This document shows, in pieces, positions 8,671-17,502 of a stretch of DNA of 64,000 bases. Positions within the stretch are counted from its first letter, which is position 1, and each line of letters begins with the position of its first letter. The notes under the pieces were generated by a model. The model had not been told where the DNA came from. It made no database searches and was given only the letters and a program-made list of their open reading frames with translations. The stretch is from JBEIFW01 sp046081125 (lineage in GTDB: Bacteria > Actinomycetota > Acidimicrobiia > Acidimicrobiales > Ilumatobacteraceae), in assembly GCA_046081125.1 (NCBI GenBank), contig JBJTVH010000089.1:1-64000 (forward strand), in the 5' to 3' direction. Position numbers and translations under genes: made by a program.

Positions 8671-10647
8671 ATGACGACCGCCGCTCCCCCCTCGCTGTGG
8701 CCCCGTCTCGAACCGCTGCTCGCTCGTGTCGCCAAGCCGGCCCGGTACATCGGGTGCGAGGTCGGCGCCACCACCCCCCGCCACGACCCGGCCAAGGTGT
8801 CCTGGCTGCTGGTGTACCCCGACACCTACGAGATCGGGCTCCCCAATCAGGGTCTGCAGATTCTCTACGAGATCCTGAACGAGCGCGACGACGCCGTCGC
8901 CGAGCGCTCCTACGCTCCGTGGCTCGACCTCGACGCCGAGTTGCGCCGGGCAGGCCTGCCGTTGTTCTCGGTCGACACCCATCGGCCGGCCGGCTCGTTC
9001 GACGTGCTGGCGTTCAACCTGTCGGCCGAACTCGTCTTCACCAACCTGTTGAACTGCGTCGATCTCGCAGGCGTACCGGTCCGCTCGGAGGATCGCCGGC
9101 CCGAGCACCCGATCGTGTGCGCCGGCGGTCATGCCACATTCAACCCCGAGCCACTTGCCGACTACGTCGACGTATTCGTCATCGGGGAGGGCGAGGAGGT
9201 CGTCGCCGAGGTCACCGAGGTCGTGCGGGCCTGGAAGGCGTCGGGTCGCACGGAGGGCAGCCGCAAGCAGGTGCTGCGGGCGCTCGCAGCGGTTCCCGGC
9301 GTCTACGTGCCGTCCATGTACGACGTCGACTACGACGGTCCCCGCCTCGTGTCGGTCACCCCGCGCTACCCCGACGTGCCGGCCCGGGTGGAGAAGCGGG
9401 CCGTCGCCGATCTCGGCGAGTGGCCGTATCCCAAACGGCAACTCGTGCCGCTCACCGAGGTCGTGCACGACCGCCTGAACGTCGAGGTGTTCCGGGGGTG
9501 CACCCGAGGGTGTCGCTTCTGCCAGGCGGGCATGATCACCCGCCCGGTTCGCGAACGCCCGGCCGACCAGGTGCGCACGATGGTGCGCGACGGGCTGCGG
9601 CGCAGCGGGTACGACGAGGTGGCGCTCACCTCGCTGTCCACCGCCGACTTTTCGGGGATCGAGCGTGTGGTCGCCGACACCGTGTCGGACCCGACGGCAT
9701 GCGGACAGGTGTCGGTCAGCCTGCCGTCGCTCCGGGTCGACGCATTCACCGTGGGTGTCGCTGCGCAGGTCTCCAAGGCTCGCCGCACGGGGTTGACCTT
9801 CGCCCCCGAGGCCGGCTCCTGGCGCCTGCGGACGGTGATCAACAAGCTGATTACCGAGGAGGACCTGTACGGGGCGGTCGAGTCGGCGTACTCCCAGGGC
9901 TGGTACCGGATGAAGCTCTACTTCTTGACGGGCCTGCCCACCGAGACCGATGACGACACCCGCGGCATCGTCGAGTTGGGTCGCAACTGCGTGGAGATCG
10001 GCCGTCGCCACACGAAGCGGGCGTCGGTGACCGTGTCCGTCGGTGGGTTCGTACCCAAGTCCCATACGCCGTTCCAGTGGTTCGGGCAGAACACGGTCGC
10101 CGAGCTCCAGCGCAAGATCGGCGTGCTTCGCGACGCGGCCCGCAAAGCCCGTGGGGTGGAGCTGAAGTGGCACGACCCACGTGCATCCCTCGCCGAGGGG
10201 ATCGCCTCGCGCGGCGACCGGCGGATCGGTCGGGTCATCGAACGGGTGTGGCGGGAAGGTGGCACGTTCCAGGAGTGGAGCGAGTGCTTCCGCCTCGAAC
10301 GGTGGACCGACGCCATGGCGGCCGAGGGCCTCTCGGTCGACTGGTACGTCCACCGGCACCGCACCGAGGACGAAGTGCTCCCGTGGGAGCACGTGTCGGC
10401 CGGGCTGCACAAGGACTTCCTCTGGCAGGACTGGCAGGCGGCCCTCGCAGGGTCCGGGCTCGAGGACTGCCGGTGGATCCCCTGCTACGACTGCGGGGTC
10501 TGTACGGGGTACGGGATCGAGCACGTGGTCGCGTCACCCACGCCGCCGGCGGGTGGCAGCCAGGGCACCGGCCAGGATCTCGGCCGGGGCAGCGAGGTTC
10601 CGGTGCGGCTGCAGGTCCGCCGTCCCGACCCGGTCGGCGCAGGCTGA
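8671..10647 (+). CDS. radical SAM protein of the TIGR03960 type
   Basis: The 658-residue protein has an N-terminal Rossmann-like region (about 40-190) resembling the B12-binding fold of radical SAM enzymes, then a radical SAM domain whose 4Fe-4S ligands are C277, C281 and C284 in the sequence GCTRGCRFCQAG. A C-terminal section holds CYDCGVCTGYG, possible extra cluster or zinc ligands. This matches the uncharacterised family TIGR03960. The reaction is unknown. The next gene is its usual partner DUF2344 (TIGR03936), which in some bacteria is fused to it, and RNase E/G follows. ATG 8671 is the first start. Confidence 0.88.
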   Translation: MTTAAPPSLWPRLEPLLARVAKPARYIGCEVGATTPRHDPAKVSWLLVYPDTYEIGLPNQGLQILYEILNERDDAVAERSYAPWLDLDAELRRAGLPLFSVDTHRPAGSFDVLAFNLSAELVFTNLLNCVDLAGVPVRSEDRRPEHPIVCAGGHATFNPEPLADYVDVFVIGEGEEVVAEVTEVVRAWKASGRTEGSRKQVLRALAAVPGVYVPSMYDVDYDGPRLVSVTPRYPDVPARVEKRAVADLGEWPYPKRQLVPLTEVVHDRLNVEVFRGCTRGCRFCQAGMITRPVRERPADQVRTMVRDGLRRSGYDEVALTSLSTADFSGIERVVADTVSDPTACGQVSVSLPSLRVDAFTVGVAAQVSKARRTGLTFAPEAGSWRLRTVINKLITEEDLYGAVESAYSQGWYRMKLYFLTGLPTETDDDTRGIVELGRNCVEIGRRHTKRASVTVSVGGFVPKSHTPFQWFGQNTVAELQRKIGVLRDAARKARGVELKWHDPRASLAEGIASRGDRRIGRVIERVWREGGTFQEWSECFRLERWTDAMAAEGLSVDWYVHRHRTEDEVLPWEHVSAGLHKDFLWQDWQAALAGSGLEDCRWIPCYDCGVCTGYGIEHVVASPTPPAGGSQGTGQDLGRGSEVPVRLQVRRPDPVGAG

Positions 10648-10648
10648 G

Positions 10649-11392
10649 GTGCGGGTCCGGATCCGATTCACGAAGCTCGGCAAGGTGCGCTTCACCAGCC
10701 ACCGTGACGCCGCACGGATCTGGGAGCGGGCCTGCCGCCGGGCCGAATTGCCCGTGGCCTACAGCGTCGGGTTCTCGCCCCGGCCCCGGCTGCACTTCGG
10801 GCTCGCGCTGTCGACCGGCCACGAAAGCCTGGCCGAGTATCTCGACGTCGATCTCGAGGACGGCCGGGCGGCTGGGATCGACGCGGTCGGATTGCCTGCA
10901 GCGGTGAGCGCCATGCTTCCCGACGGGATGGTCGCCCAGCGGGCGATGGTCATTCCGCCGGGGACACCGTCACTTCAGGAGGCCGTGACGGCATGCACGT
11001 GGCGCATCGACGTCGCCGACGCCACCCCCGAGGCCGTCGGCGCAGCGCTCGAGGCCTTCCTTGCCGCTGAGGTCGTCCTTATCGATCGCGAGCGCAAGGG
11101 CGAGCGCTCAACCGACGACATCCGTCCGGCCGTCCTCGCCGCCGAGGTGGACGGTGCCGTCGAACTGCCCGATGGCCGGGCGGGGACCCGCCTGGTGGTC
11201 GAGTTGGCGACGATCGGCCGGTCGTTGCGGCCTGGCGAACTCGTCGGTGCGCTCGTGCCCGACGACCCCGACGTGCGGGTGCTTCGCACCCACCAGTGGA
11301 TCGACGCCGGTGGCGCGCGACGGGAACCGATCCCGCTCGCGGCGACGCCGGCCGGTGCCGGGCGCGAGGCGCCCGCAGGAGGAGCGCCATGA
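10649..11392 (+). CDS. DUF2344 / TIGR03936 protein, partner of the radical SAM enzyme
   Basis: The 247-residue product begins VRIRFTKLGKVRFTSHRD, the hallmark opening of TIGR03936 (DUF2344), followed by GFSPRPRLHFGLALSTGHES. The family has no proven function. It occurs next to or fused with the TIGR03960 radical SAM protein, so the two probably act on the same substrate. GTG 10649 starts one base after the upstream TGA. The stop overlaps the rne start (ATGA). An RNA or ribosome-related role is suggested only by the neighbours rne, rplU and rpmA. Confidence 0.85.
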   Translation: MRVRIRFTKLGKVRFTSHRDAARIWERACRRAELPVAYSVGFSPRPRLHFGLALSTGHESLAEYLDVDLEDGRAAGIDAVGLPAAVSAMLPDGMVAQRAMVIPPGTPSLQEAVTACTWRIDVADATPEAVGAALEAFLAAEVVLIDRERKGERSTDDIRPAVLAAEVDGAVELPDGRAGTRLVVELATIGRSLRPGELVGALVPDDPDVRVLRTHQWIDAGGARREPIPLAATPAGAGREAPAGGAP

Positions 11393-13293
11393 CGGACTTT
11401 CCCGACGCCCCGGCGGCCGGTGGTCCCGGGGCCGGTCCGGACACGTCCGAGGAGACCGCCGCTGGCGGAGATGCGTCGGCGGCAGCCAAGCGTCGCCGCC
11501 GCGGCTCACGGGGTGGGCGGGGCCGCTCGCAGCGCCGCGCCGGTGGCGAGGTTGCCCCGAGCGACGACCCGCCGGCGGCCGAACCGGGTGGGGAGCAGGA
11601 TCCCGCAGCCGGCGCTGACCTCTTGGCGCGCCCCCAGCGAGCGGCCCGACCGGCCCGACCGAAGCGGGCGCCGGCGCCCGAGGTCTCCGAACAACCCGAG
11701 CTGCCCGACCCGCCGCTCGAAGGCAAGGTCCGCGACGCGGCGGTCGCCGACCAGGTGCTCGTGCGGCGCCCGCGCATCGGGGATTCCCGCCCGGCACCGC
11801 CCGTCGCCCGGCCGGCCCCAGAGCCGGAGGTCGCCCCTTCGCCGAGGTCGAAGGACCGGTCTGCGGGATCGAAGCCGTCCCGCCGGGGCAACGCCGCCCT
11901 GCGCGCCGCATCGGCAGCGCCGGCCGCACCAGCGGCCCGTTCGGGGCGCGCCCCGCGGCGGGTGGAGGTCGAACCGCCCAAACCGAAGGAACGCAACGGC
12001 CGCCCGGTGGGTCGGTACCTGATGTGCGTCCACAGCCGACCCGAACTCACCCAGATCGCCGTGCTCGCGGGCCGCAGCCTCATCGAGCACTACGTGAGCC
12101 GTGCCGCCGACGACGTGTCGCAGATCCACGGCAACATCTACGTCGGGCGGGTGCAGAACGTGCTGCCGGGAATGGAGGCGGCGTTCATCGACATCGGTAC
12201 GCCCAAGAACGCCGTGCTGTACCGGGGCGACGTGCAATACGACGCCGAGGACATCGTGGAGGGCGGCAAGGGTGGAGGGAAGAACCTCCGCATCGAGCAG
12301 GTCCTCAAGGGTCGGCAGCTCATCATTTGCCAGGTGACGAAGAACCCGATCGGCGCCAAGGGAGCCCGGCTCACCCAGGAGGTGTCGCTCCCCGGCCGGT
12401 TCGTGGTCTTGATCCCGAACTCCCGTACCTATGGCATCTCCAAGCGGCTGCCGGACGACGAGCGTCGGCGGCTGCGCGCGCTGCTCGACAAGGTCAAGCC
12501 TGCCGAGCACGGGGTGATCGTGCGTACGGCGGCGCAGGCTGCTCCCGAGGACGAACTGCGACGCGACGTCGAACGGTTGCTCGAACAGTGGAACCGCATC
12601 GAGGCCGCCGCCCGGGGCGCGAGTGGGCCGACCCTGCTCTACAAGGAACCCGACATGGCCGTCCGGGTGATCCGCGAGGAGTTCAACGACGAGTACCGGG
12701 GTGTGGTCATCGATGATCGAGCGCTGTTCGAGGAGGTCCACGGCTACGTGGCGTCGATCAGCCCGAGCCTCGCCGACCGGGTGGAGTTCTACGACGCGCC
12801 GGCCGAGGGTCTCCCGCTGTTCGAGAACCACCACATCCATGAGCAGTTGCACAAGGCGCTCGACCGCAAGGTGTGGCTGCCCTCCGGCGGTTCGTTGATC
12901 ATCGAGCACACCGAGGCGCTCACGGTCATCGACGTGAACACCGGCAAGAACGTGGGCTCCACGAACCTCGAGGAGACCGTCTACCGCAACAACCTCGAGG
13001 CCGCCGAGGAGATCGCCAAGCAGCTCCGCCTGCGCGACATCGGCGGGATCATCGTCATCGATTTCATCGACATGGAGCTGAAGGAGAACCGTCAGGCCGT
13101 CGTGGCCCGGTTCCGCCAGGAGCTCGCACGCGACAAGACCCGTACGCAGGTGTTCGACATCTCCGAACTCGGGTTGGTCGAGATGACGCGCAAGCGGATC
13201 GGGGAGGGCTTGCTCACCGAGTTCGCCGATCCCTGCCCGCACTGTGAGGGCCGGGGGGTCGTCGTGGATCACTCCCTGATCGCTGGTTCCTGA
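11389..13293 (+). CDS. rng: ribonuclease E/G
   Basis: RNase E/G is the endoribonuclease for mRNA decay and rRNA/tRNA maturation. The 634-residue protein starts with about 200 disordered Pro/Ala/Arg-rich residues. The S1 domain follows (about 240-320, NIYVGRVQNVLPGMEAAFIDIG), then the RNase H-like and DNase I-like parts. The metal-binding aspartates are D515 (VIDVNTGK) and D558 (IDFIDME), with the same spacing as D303/D346 of E. coli RNase E. The zinc link is C616-P-H-C619. It ends just after the zinc link, so it lacks an RNase E-type C-terminal scaffold and carries its disordered arm at the N-terminus. The ribosome binding site GGAGGAG lies before ATG 11389. Confidence 0.94.
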   Translation: MTDFPDAPAAGGPGAGPDTSEETAAGGDASAAAKRRRRGSRGGRGRSQRRAGGEVAPSDDPPAAEPGGEQDPAAGADLLARPQRAARPARPKRAPAPEVSEQPELPDPPLEGKVRDAAVADQVLVRRPRIGDSRPAPPVARPAPEPEVAPSPRSKDRSAGSKPSRRGNAALRAASAAPAAPAARSGRAPRRVEVEPPKPKERNGRPVGRYLMCVHSRPELTQIAVLAGRSLIEHYVSRAADDVSQIHGNIYVGRVQNVLPGMEAAFIDIGTPKNAVLYRGDVQYDAEDIVEGGKGGGKNLRIEQVLKGRQLIICQVTKNPIGAKGARLTQEVSLPGRFVVLIPNSRTYGISKRLPDDERRRLRALLDKVKPAEHGVIVRTAAQAAPEDELRRDVERLLEQWNRIEAAARGASGPTLLYKEPDMAVRVIREEFNDEYRGVVIDDRALFEEVHGYVASISPSLADRVEFYDAPAEGLPLFENHHIHEQLHKALDRKVWLPSGGSLIIEHTEALTVIDVNTGKNVGSTNLEETVYRNNLEAAEEIAKQLRLRDIGGIIVIDFIDMELKENRQAVVARFRQELARDKTRTQVFDISELGLVEMTRKRIGEGLLTEFADPCPHCEGRGVVVDHSLIAGS

Positions 13294-13299
13294 TAAGCT
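13294..13299 (+). promoter_or_regulatory. -10 box TAAGCT before rplU
   Basis: TAAGCT lies 11 bases before the rplU ATG, overlapping the rne stop region, with no ribosome binding site in the spacer. It could drive rplU-rpmA separately from rne through a short-leader message. Confidence 0.4.
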
Positions 13300-13310
13300 C
13301 GCCCCTCGCT

Positions 13311-13622
13311 ATGTACGCAGTGATCGCCACAGGTGGCAAGCAGGAACGAGTCGCCGAAGGTCAGCGACTGAACGTCGAGAAGCTGTCGGCTGCCGAAGGT
13401 GAGGAGGTCAGCTTCACTCCGGTGCTCGTGGTGGACGGCGATGTCGTCCTCGCCACACCGGCGGAGCTGGTCGGCGCCTCGGTAGCCGGCCGAGTGGTCG
13501 GTGCGGCGAAGGGGCCGAAGATCAACGGCTTCACCTACAAGCGGCGCACGAACCAGCGGCGGCGCTTCGGGCACCGTCAGCACTACACCGTCGTCGAGAT
13601 CACCCGGATCGCCCGGGGCTGA
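13311..13622 (+). CDS. rplU: 50S ribosomal protein L21
   Basis: L21 binds 23S rRNA in the large subunit. The 103-residue product begins MYAVIATGGKQERVAEGQ and has the conserved basic KINGFTYKRRTNQRRRFGHRQ segment near the end. It is paired with rpmA 10 bases downstream, as in most bacteria, and follows RNase E/G, also a common arrangement. No Shine-Dalgarno is seen, which agrees with the TAAGCT box 11 bases upstream. Confidence 0.98.
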   Translation: MYAVIATGGKQERVAEGQRLNVEKLSAAEGEEVSFTPVLVVDGDVVLATPAELVGASVAGRVVGAAKGPKINGFTYKRRTNQRRRFGHRQHYTVVEITRIARG

Positions 13623-13632
13623 GGAGGGCGTC

Positions 13633-13887
13633 ATGTCGAAGACCAAGGGCGGGGGTTCCACCCGCAACGGGCGCGATTCCAACGCGCAGCGCCTCGGGGT
13701 GAAGGTGTTCTCCGGGCAGGAGATTTCGGCCGGCGGGATCATCGTGCGCCAGCGGGGCACGCGCTTCCACCCGGGCCACAACGTCGGGATCGGCGGCGAC
13801 GACACGCTGTTCGCCACCGCGAACGGAGTCGTGCAGTTCGGCGAACGAAAGGGCCGCCGGATCGTCGACGTCGTCGCGCCGGCCTGA
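13633..13887 (+). CDS. rpmA: 50S ribosomal protein L27
   Basis: L27 reaches into the peptidyl-transferase centre. The 84-residue product begins MSKTKGGGSTRNGRDSN and contains LGVKVFSGQ and RQRGTRFHPGHNVGIG. The usual N-terminus is kept with no cleavable extension. The start at ATG 13633 follows GAGGAGGGCG, a good ribosome binding site. A strong hairpin follows the gene. Confidence 0.98.
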   Translation: MSKTKGGGSTRNGRDSNAQRLGVKVFSGQEISAGGIIVRQRGTRFHPGHNVGIGGDDTLFATANGVVQFGERKGRRIVDVVAPA

Positions 13888-13900
13888 TCGACAGCCTTCG

Positions 13901-13933
13901 TTGACGGCCCCGGCCATCGGCCGGGGCCGTCAA
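13901..13933. terminator. perfect 15-bp hairpin between rpmA and the dNTPase gene
   Basis: The arms 13901-13915 and 13919-13933 are perfectly complementary (TTGACGGCCCCGGCC and its complement) around a 3-base ATC loop. It lies between convergent genes and can act for both strands. No run of T follows on either side. Confidence 0.75.
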
Positions 13934-13957
13934 CGCGTCCGGGTTCCGGTGACCCCA

Positions 13958-15025
13958 TCAGGGCGTGCCGATACCCCGGGGCAACTGGGCGCGCGGCCAG
14001 TCGAGCAACCGGACCGCCTCCTGGCAGGCGAAGCGGTCAGTCATCCCGCCGACGTAGGTCACCGCCGCCCGGTAGGCCTCCGGGGTGCCGGCGGCGAAGG
14101 CCCCCCTGCTCGGGGGCAGCAGGTTCGGTCGGTCGGCAAAGGCCTCGACGAGGGCCTGGAGCACAGCGATGACCGCCCGGGCCTGCGATACCGAGGCAGG
14201 CCGGAGGTAGATGTGCTCGTAGTCGAAGCGGCGGAAGGCGGCGAGCGCGTCGGCGAGCTCGGCGCTCATGGCGATCGCGCCGAGTGAGGCCGATGTGTCG
14301 ACGAGGGAATCGACGAACGCACCGATCTGCTGGCTCCGGCGCCGCCCGCACTGCTCGGCGACGTCGGCGGGCAATTGGGCGAGCGTGACGATCCCGGCAG
14401 CGACGGCGTCTTCGAAGTCGTGGCAGACGTAGGCGATGCGATCGGCCCAGGAGACGACCTCACCCTCGGGCGTGGTGGGGGCCGGACGTGACCACGAATG
14501 GTTCCGGATGCCGTCGAGCGTCTCGGCGCACAGGTTGAGCGGGGGCAGCACGACGTCGGCACCCCAGACGGCGTGGTCGTACCCGCCCTCCACGTAAGGC
14601 GACAGGGCGTCCTCGCTGGCGTGACCGCCGGGGCCGTGGCCGCAGTCGTGCCCGAGCGCGATCGCCTCGGCGAGTGCCACGTTCAGCCCGAGGCCCCGAG
14701 CGGCGGCGGACGCGATCTGCATCACCTCGAGCGCGTGGGTGAGCCGGGTGCGCTGGTGGTCATCGGGGAACACGAAGACCTGCGTCTTGCCAGCCAGGCG
14801 ACGGAACGCCGTGGCGTGGAGGATGCGATCCCGGTCACGCTCGAAGCAGGTGCGGTAGGTGCAGGGCTCCTCTTCGGCGGCCCGGTTGCCGGCGCCCGAC
14901 GCCGGCGTGGCCCGAGGACCCAGTTGCGCCTCGCGTTCCTCCCGCCGAACCGCGTCGCCCGGCTGGCCGGCGACGGGACTGTCGGCGTGGGCGACCCGGA
15001 AGCGGGCGTGGTCGTGACCGTGCAT
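13958..15025 (-). CDS. dgt: deoxyguanosinetriphosphate triphosphohydrolase-like HD protein
   Basis: Members of this HD-domain family hydrolyse dNTPs to nucleoside and triphosphate, which controls dNTP pools. The 355-residue protein has REEREAQLGPRAT, TCFERDRDRILHATAFRRLAGKTQVF and the HD metal site: H97 in RLTHALE, H126-D127 in GHDCGHG and the later SWADRIAYVCHDFEDA. The ATG at 15025 is chosen because upstream codons in this frame only shadow obg. It is divergent from obg and convergent with rpmA. Nucleotide specificity is not predictable, so the symbol denotes the family. Confidence 0.88.
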   Translation of the reverse strand: MHGHDHARFRVAHADSPVAGQPGDAVRREEREAQLGPRATPASGAGNRAAEEEPCTYRTCFERDRDRILHATAFRRLAGKTQVFVFPDDHQRTRLTHALEVMQIASAAARGLGLNVALAEAIALGHDCGHGPGGHASEDALSPYVEGGYDHAVWGADVVLPPLNLCAETLDGIRNHSWSRPAPTTPEGEVVSWADRIAYVCHDFEDAVAAGIVTLAQLPADVAEQCGRRRSQQIGAFVDSLVDTSASLGAIAMSAELADALAAFRRFDYEHIYLRPASVSQARAVIAVLQALVEAFADRPNLLPPSRGAFAAGTPEAYRAAVTYVGGMTDRFACQEAVRLLDWPRAQLPRGIGTP

Positions 15026-15096
15026 GGTCGAGGCCCAGCGAGCGATCCGATCCGCCACGCGACGCACGCTACCGGCGGGGTGCGGCATCGAACCGG

Positions 15097-15102
15097 TAGC
15101 GT
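15097..15102 (+). promoter_or_regulatory. -10 box TAGCGT before obg
   Basis: TAGCGT ends 10 bases before the obg ATG with no ribosome binding site in the spacer TTGCGGTCCC. This is consistent with a leaderless or near-leaderless transcript. Confidence 0.45.
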
Positions 15103-15112
15103 TTGCGGTCCC

Positions 15113-16351
15113 ATGAGCGGGTTCGTCGACGAGTGCGGTCTCAACGTGCGGGGCGGTGACGGCGGTGCCGGCTGCGTCGCGTTCCGGCGGGAGGGGCCGG
15201 TCACCAAAGGTGGCCCGAACGGGGGTGACGGAGGCAAGGGCGGCGACGTGTGGGTCGTGGCCGACCGGAACGTCGCGTCGCTGCTGGCCTACCGCGACCA
15301 TCCGCACCGGCGGGGGTCCAACGGGGTCCATGGCAAGGGCAAGGACATGCACGGCCGGGCGGGGACCGACGAGCTCGTCACGGTTCCCGAGGGCACCGTC
15401 GTGCGCGACCTGTACACCGGCGAGGTGGTCGCCGATCTCGTCCGCCACGGCGACCGCTGGAGGGCGGCGGCGGGCGGCCGGGGCGGTCGGGGCAACGCGA
15501 AGTTCCTGTCGAACCGGCGCCGGGCGCCGGACTTCGCCGAGCAGGGCGAGCACGGGGAGGAGCGCTGGCTCCGGCTCGAGATCAAGCTGATGGCGGACGT
15601 GGCCCTCGTCGGATTCCCCAACGCAGGGAAGTCGACGTTCATCAGCCGGATCTCGGCGGCCAAGCCGAAGATCGCCGACTACCCCTTCACCACGCTCGAG
15701 CCGCACCTGGGCGTCGTGCGTGACGCCGACGAGGGCCGCGAGATGGTGGTCGCCGACATCCCCGGGTTGATCGAGGGAGCCGCCGAGGGACGAGGTCTGG
15801 GCCACACCTTCCTGCGGCACGTCGAGCGGGCCCGTGTGCTCTGCATGCTCATCGACCTGGGCTCGACCGAGCAGGACCCGGCGACCCAGGAACGGATCCT
15901 GTTGCACGAGCTGGGTTCCTATCGGCCCGAGCTGCTCGAGCGGGAGCGGCTCGTCGTCGGCTCGAAGGCCGACGTCGCGCTGCACGAGTTCGACGGGCTG
16001 CGCATGTCGGCGGTGACCGGCGAGGGTGTGCCCACCGTCGTCGGGCGTCTGTTCGACCTCGTCGCCGCCGCTCGCACGAGCGAGCCCGAGCCGGACGCCT
16101 TCGTGATCCTGCGCCCGGTCCCCGAAGGCGTGCGGGTCGTGCGGGAGGCCGAGCACCAGTGGCGCATCACCGGTCGGGAGGTCGAGCGGGCCGTCGCCTT
16201 CAACGACCTCACCAACCCGGCGGCGCTTGCGTTCGTGGACGATCGCTTGCGGCGGCTCGGGGTCGGCAAGTCTTTGGCGCGCGCCGGGGCGGCGCCGGGC
16301 GACGTCGTGTGGATCGGGGCATTCAGCTTCGACTACGAACCCGACGAGTGA
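15113..16351 (+). CDS. obg: GTPase Obg/CgtA
   Basis: Obg is an essential GTPase in 50S assembly and stress signalling. The 412-residue protein has the glycine-rich Obg fold at its N-terminus (VRGGDGGAGCVAFRRE, GGPNGGDGGKGGDV), then a G domain with G1 GFPNAGKST at 167-175 and G3 beginning D215 (DIPGLIEGA). The G4 motif reads S284-K-A-D287 instead of the usual NKxD. A C-terminal OCT-like domain (about 330-412) follows. The start is ATG 15113, opposite the divergent dNTPase gene. proB begins at or just after its stop. Confidence 0.96.
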   Translation: MSGFVDECGLNVRGGDGGAGCVAFRREGPVTKGGPNGGDGGKGGDVWVVADRNVASLLAYRDHPHRRGSNGVHGKGKDMHGRAGTDELVTVPEGTVVRDLYTGEVVADLVRHGDRWRAAAGGRGGRGNAKFLSNRRRAPDFAEQGEHGEERWLRLEIKLMADVALVGFPNAGKSTFISRISAAKPKIADYPFTTLEPHLGVVRDADEGREMVVADIPGLIEGAAEGRGLGHTFLRHVERARVLCMLIDLGSTEQDPATQERILLHELGSYRPELLERERLVVGSKADVALHEFDGLRMSAVTGEGVPTVVGRLFDLVAAARTSEPEPDAFVILRPVPEGVRVVREAEHQWRITGREVERAVAFNDLTNPAALAFVDDRLRRLGVGKSLARAGAAPGDVVWIGAFSFDYEPDE

Positions 16352-16359
16352 GCGCGCCG

Positions 16360-17454
16360 ATGTCCACGGTGGTCGTCAAGATCGGCTCGTCCTCGCTCAC
16401 CCTCGACGGGGGAGCGATCGACGTCGCTGCCGTGGTCAAGCTGTGCGACGACGTGGTCGGCCTCCGTCGTGCCGGGCACCGGGTGCTGGTGGTCACCTCG
16501 GGTGCGGTCGCCGCCGGCGTCGCGGCCCTCGGCCTCGACCGGCGACCGGCCGACATGCCCACCCTGCAGGCGCTGTCGGCGGTCGGACAGAGCCGGCTCA
16601 TGCAGGTGTACACCGACACCCTGGGCCGTCACGGTGCGATCGGTGCCCAGGTGCTCTTGGTGCCGCAGGACTTCTTCGTCCGCCGGCAGTACCTCCACGC
16701 TCGCCAGACGCTGCTGCGGCTGCTCGAGCTGGGCTGCATCCCGATCGTCAACGAGAACGACGCCGTCGCCGTCGACGAGCTGCGCTTCGGGGACAACGAC
16801 CGCATCGCCGCGCTCGTGGCGCACCTGGTGGCGGCCGACACGCTCGTGCTGCTCACCGACACCCCCGGGCTCTACACCGCCGACCCCCGTCTCGACCCCG
16901 CCGCCGTGCTCGTCGAGGAGGTTCGGGCCGACGATCCGGTGCTCGACGTGGACGCCGGCGGGTCGGGGACCACCCGAGGCTCGGGCGGCATGGCCTCCAA
17001 GCTCGCAGCGGCGCGCATCGCCTCGTGGTCCGGGGTCCAGACCGTCATCGCCCGGGCATCGCGGCCCGACGTGCTCGGCGAGGCCGTCGCCGGCCGGCTC
17101 GGGGTGGGCACGATCTTCCGGGCCCACGACCGCCGGCTCCCCGCCCGCAAGCTGTGGCTCGGCTTCGCTTCGGCCACCGCCGGGCTCCTGCGGGTCGACG
17201 ACGGCGCCCGGCACGCCGTGCTCGACGGAGGGCGGTCCCTGCTGCCGGCCGGGATCCGCAGCGTCGAGGGACACTTCGAGGAAGGGGACGTGGTCGACAT
17301 CGCCGGACTCGACGGCCGCGTCTTTGCCCGCGGCATGGTGGCCGCCGACGCGGATGGCCTGCGTGCCGCCGCCGGTCGACGCTCGGGGGAGCTGCCTGCG
17401 GGCACGCCACCGGAGGCGGTGCACCGCGACGATCTCGTCGTGCTGCCCGGCTGA
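16360..17454 (+). CDS. proB: glutamate 5-kinase
   Basis: ProB phosphorylates glutamate in the first step of proline synthesis. The 364-residue product has the amino-acid kinase domain (VVVKIGSSSLT, VTSGAVAAG, PIVNENDAVAVDE, FGDNDRIAALVA, LLTDTPGLYTADP, GTRGSGGMASKL-like segment) and a C-terminal PUA domain (about 270-364), i.e. the full-length two-domain form. ATG 16360 is chosen. GTG 16348, which overlaps the obg stop as GTGA, would add four residues and is also plausible. proA is not in the window. Confidence 0.95.
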   Translation: MSTVVVKIGSSSLTLDGGAIDVAAVVKLCDDVVGLRRAGHRVLVVTSGAVAAGVAALGLDRRPADMPTLQALSAVGQSRLMQVYTDTLGRHGAIGAQVLLVPQDFFVRRQYLHARQTLLRLLELGCIPIVNENDAVAVDELRFGDNDRIAALVAHLVAADTLVLLTDTPGLYTADPRLDPAAVLVEEVRADDPVLDVDAGGSGTTRGSGGMASKLAAARIASWSGVQTVIARASRPDVLGEAVAGRLGVGTIFRAHDRRLPARKLWLGFASATAGLLRVDDGARHAVLDGGRSLLPAGIRSVEGHFEEGDVVDIAGLDGRVFARGMVAADADGLRAAAGRRSGELPAGTPPEAVHRDDLVVLPG

Positions 17455-17488
17455 TGCTCCGGTAGGGGGCGGCGCCGGTTCGTGCCGG

Positions 17489-17494
17489 TACGGT
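17489..17494 (+). promoter_or_regulatory. -10 box TACGGT before the selenoprotein gene
   Basis: TACGGT ends 8 bases before ATG 17503, and CGGCGAGC between them is not a convincing ribosome binding site. It supports ATG 17503 as the start rather than the upstream GTG 17482, which would lie before the box. Confidence 0.5.
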
Positions 17495-17502
17495 CGGCGA
17501 GC

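Noticed and set aside
13958..16156. Very long minus-strand frame extending the dNTPase gene through obg
   Set aside because: Upstream of 15025 it only mirrors the obg coding sequence in another frame; the dNTPase homology starts near 14985.
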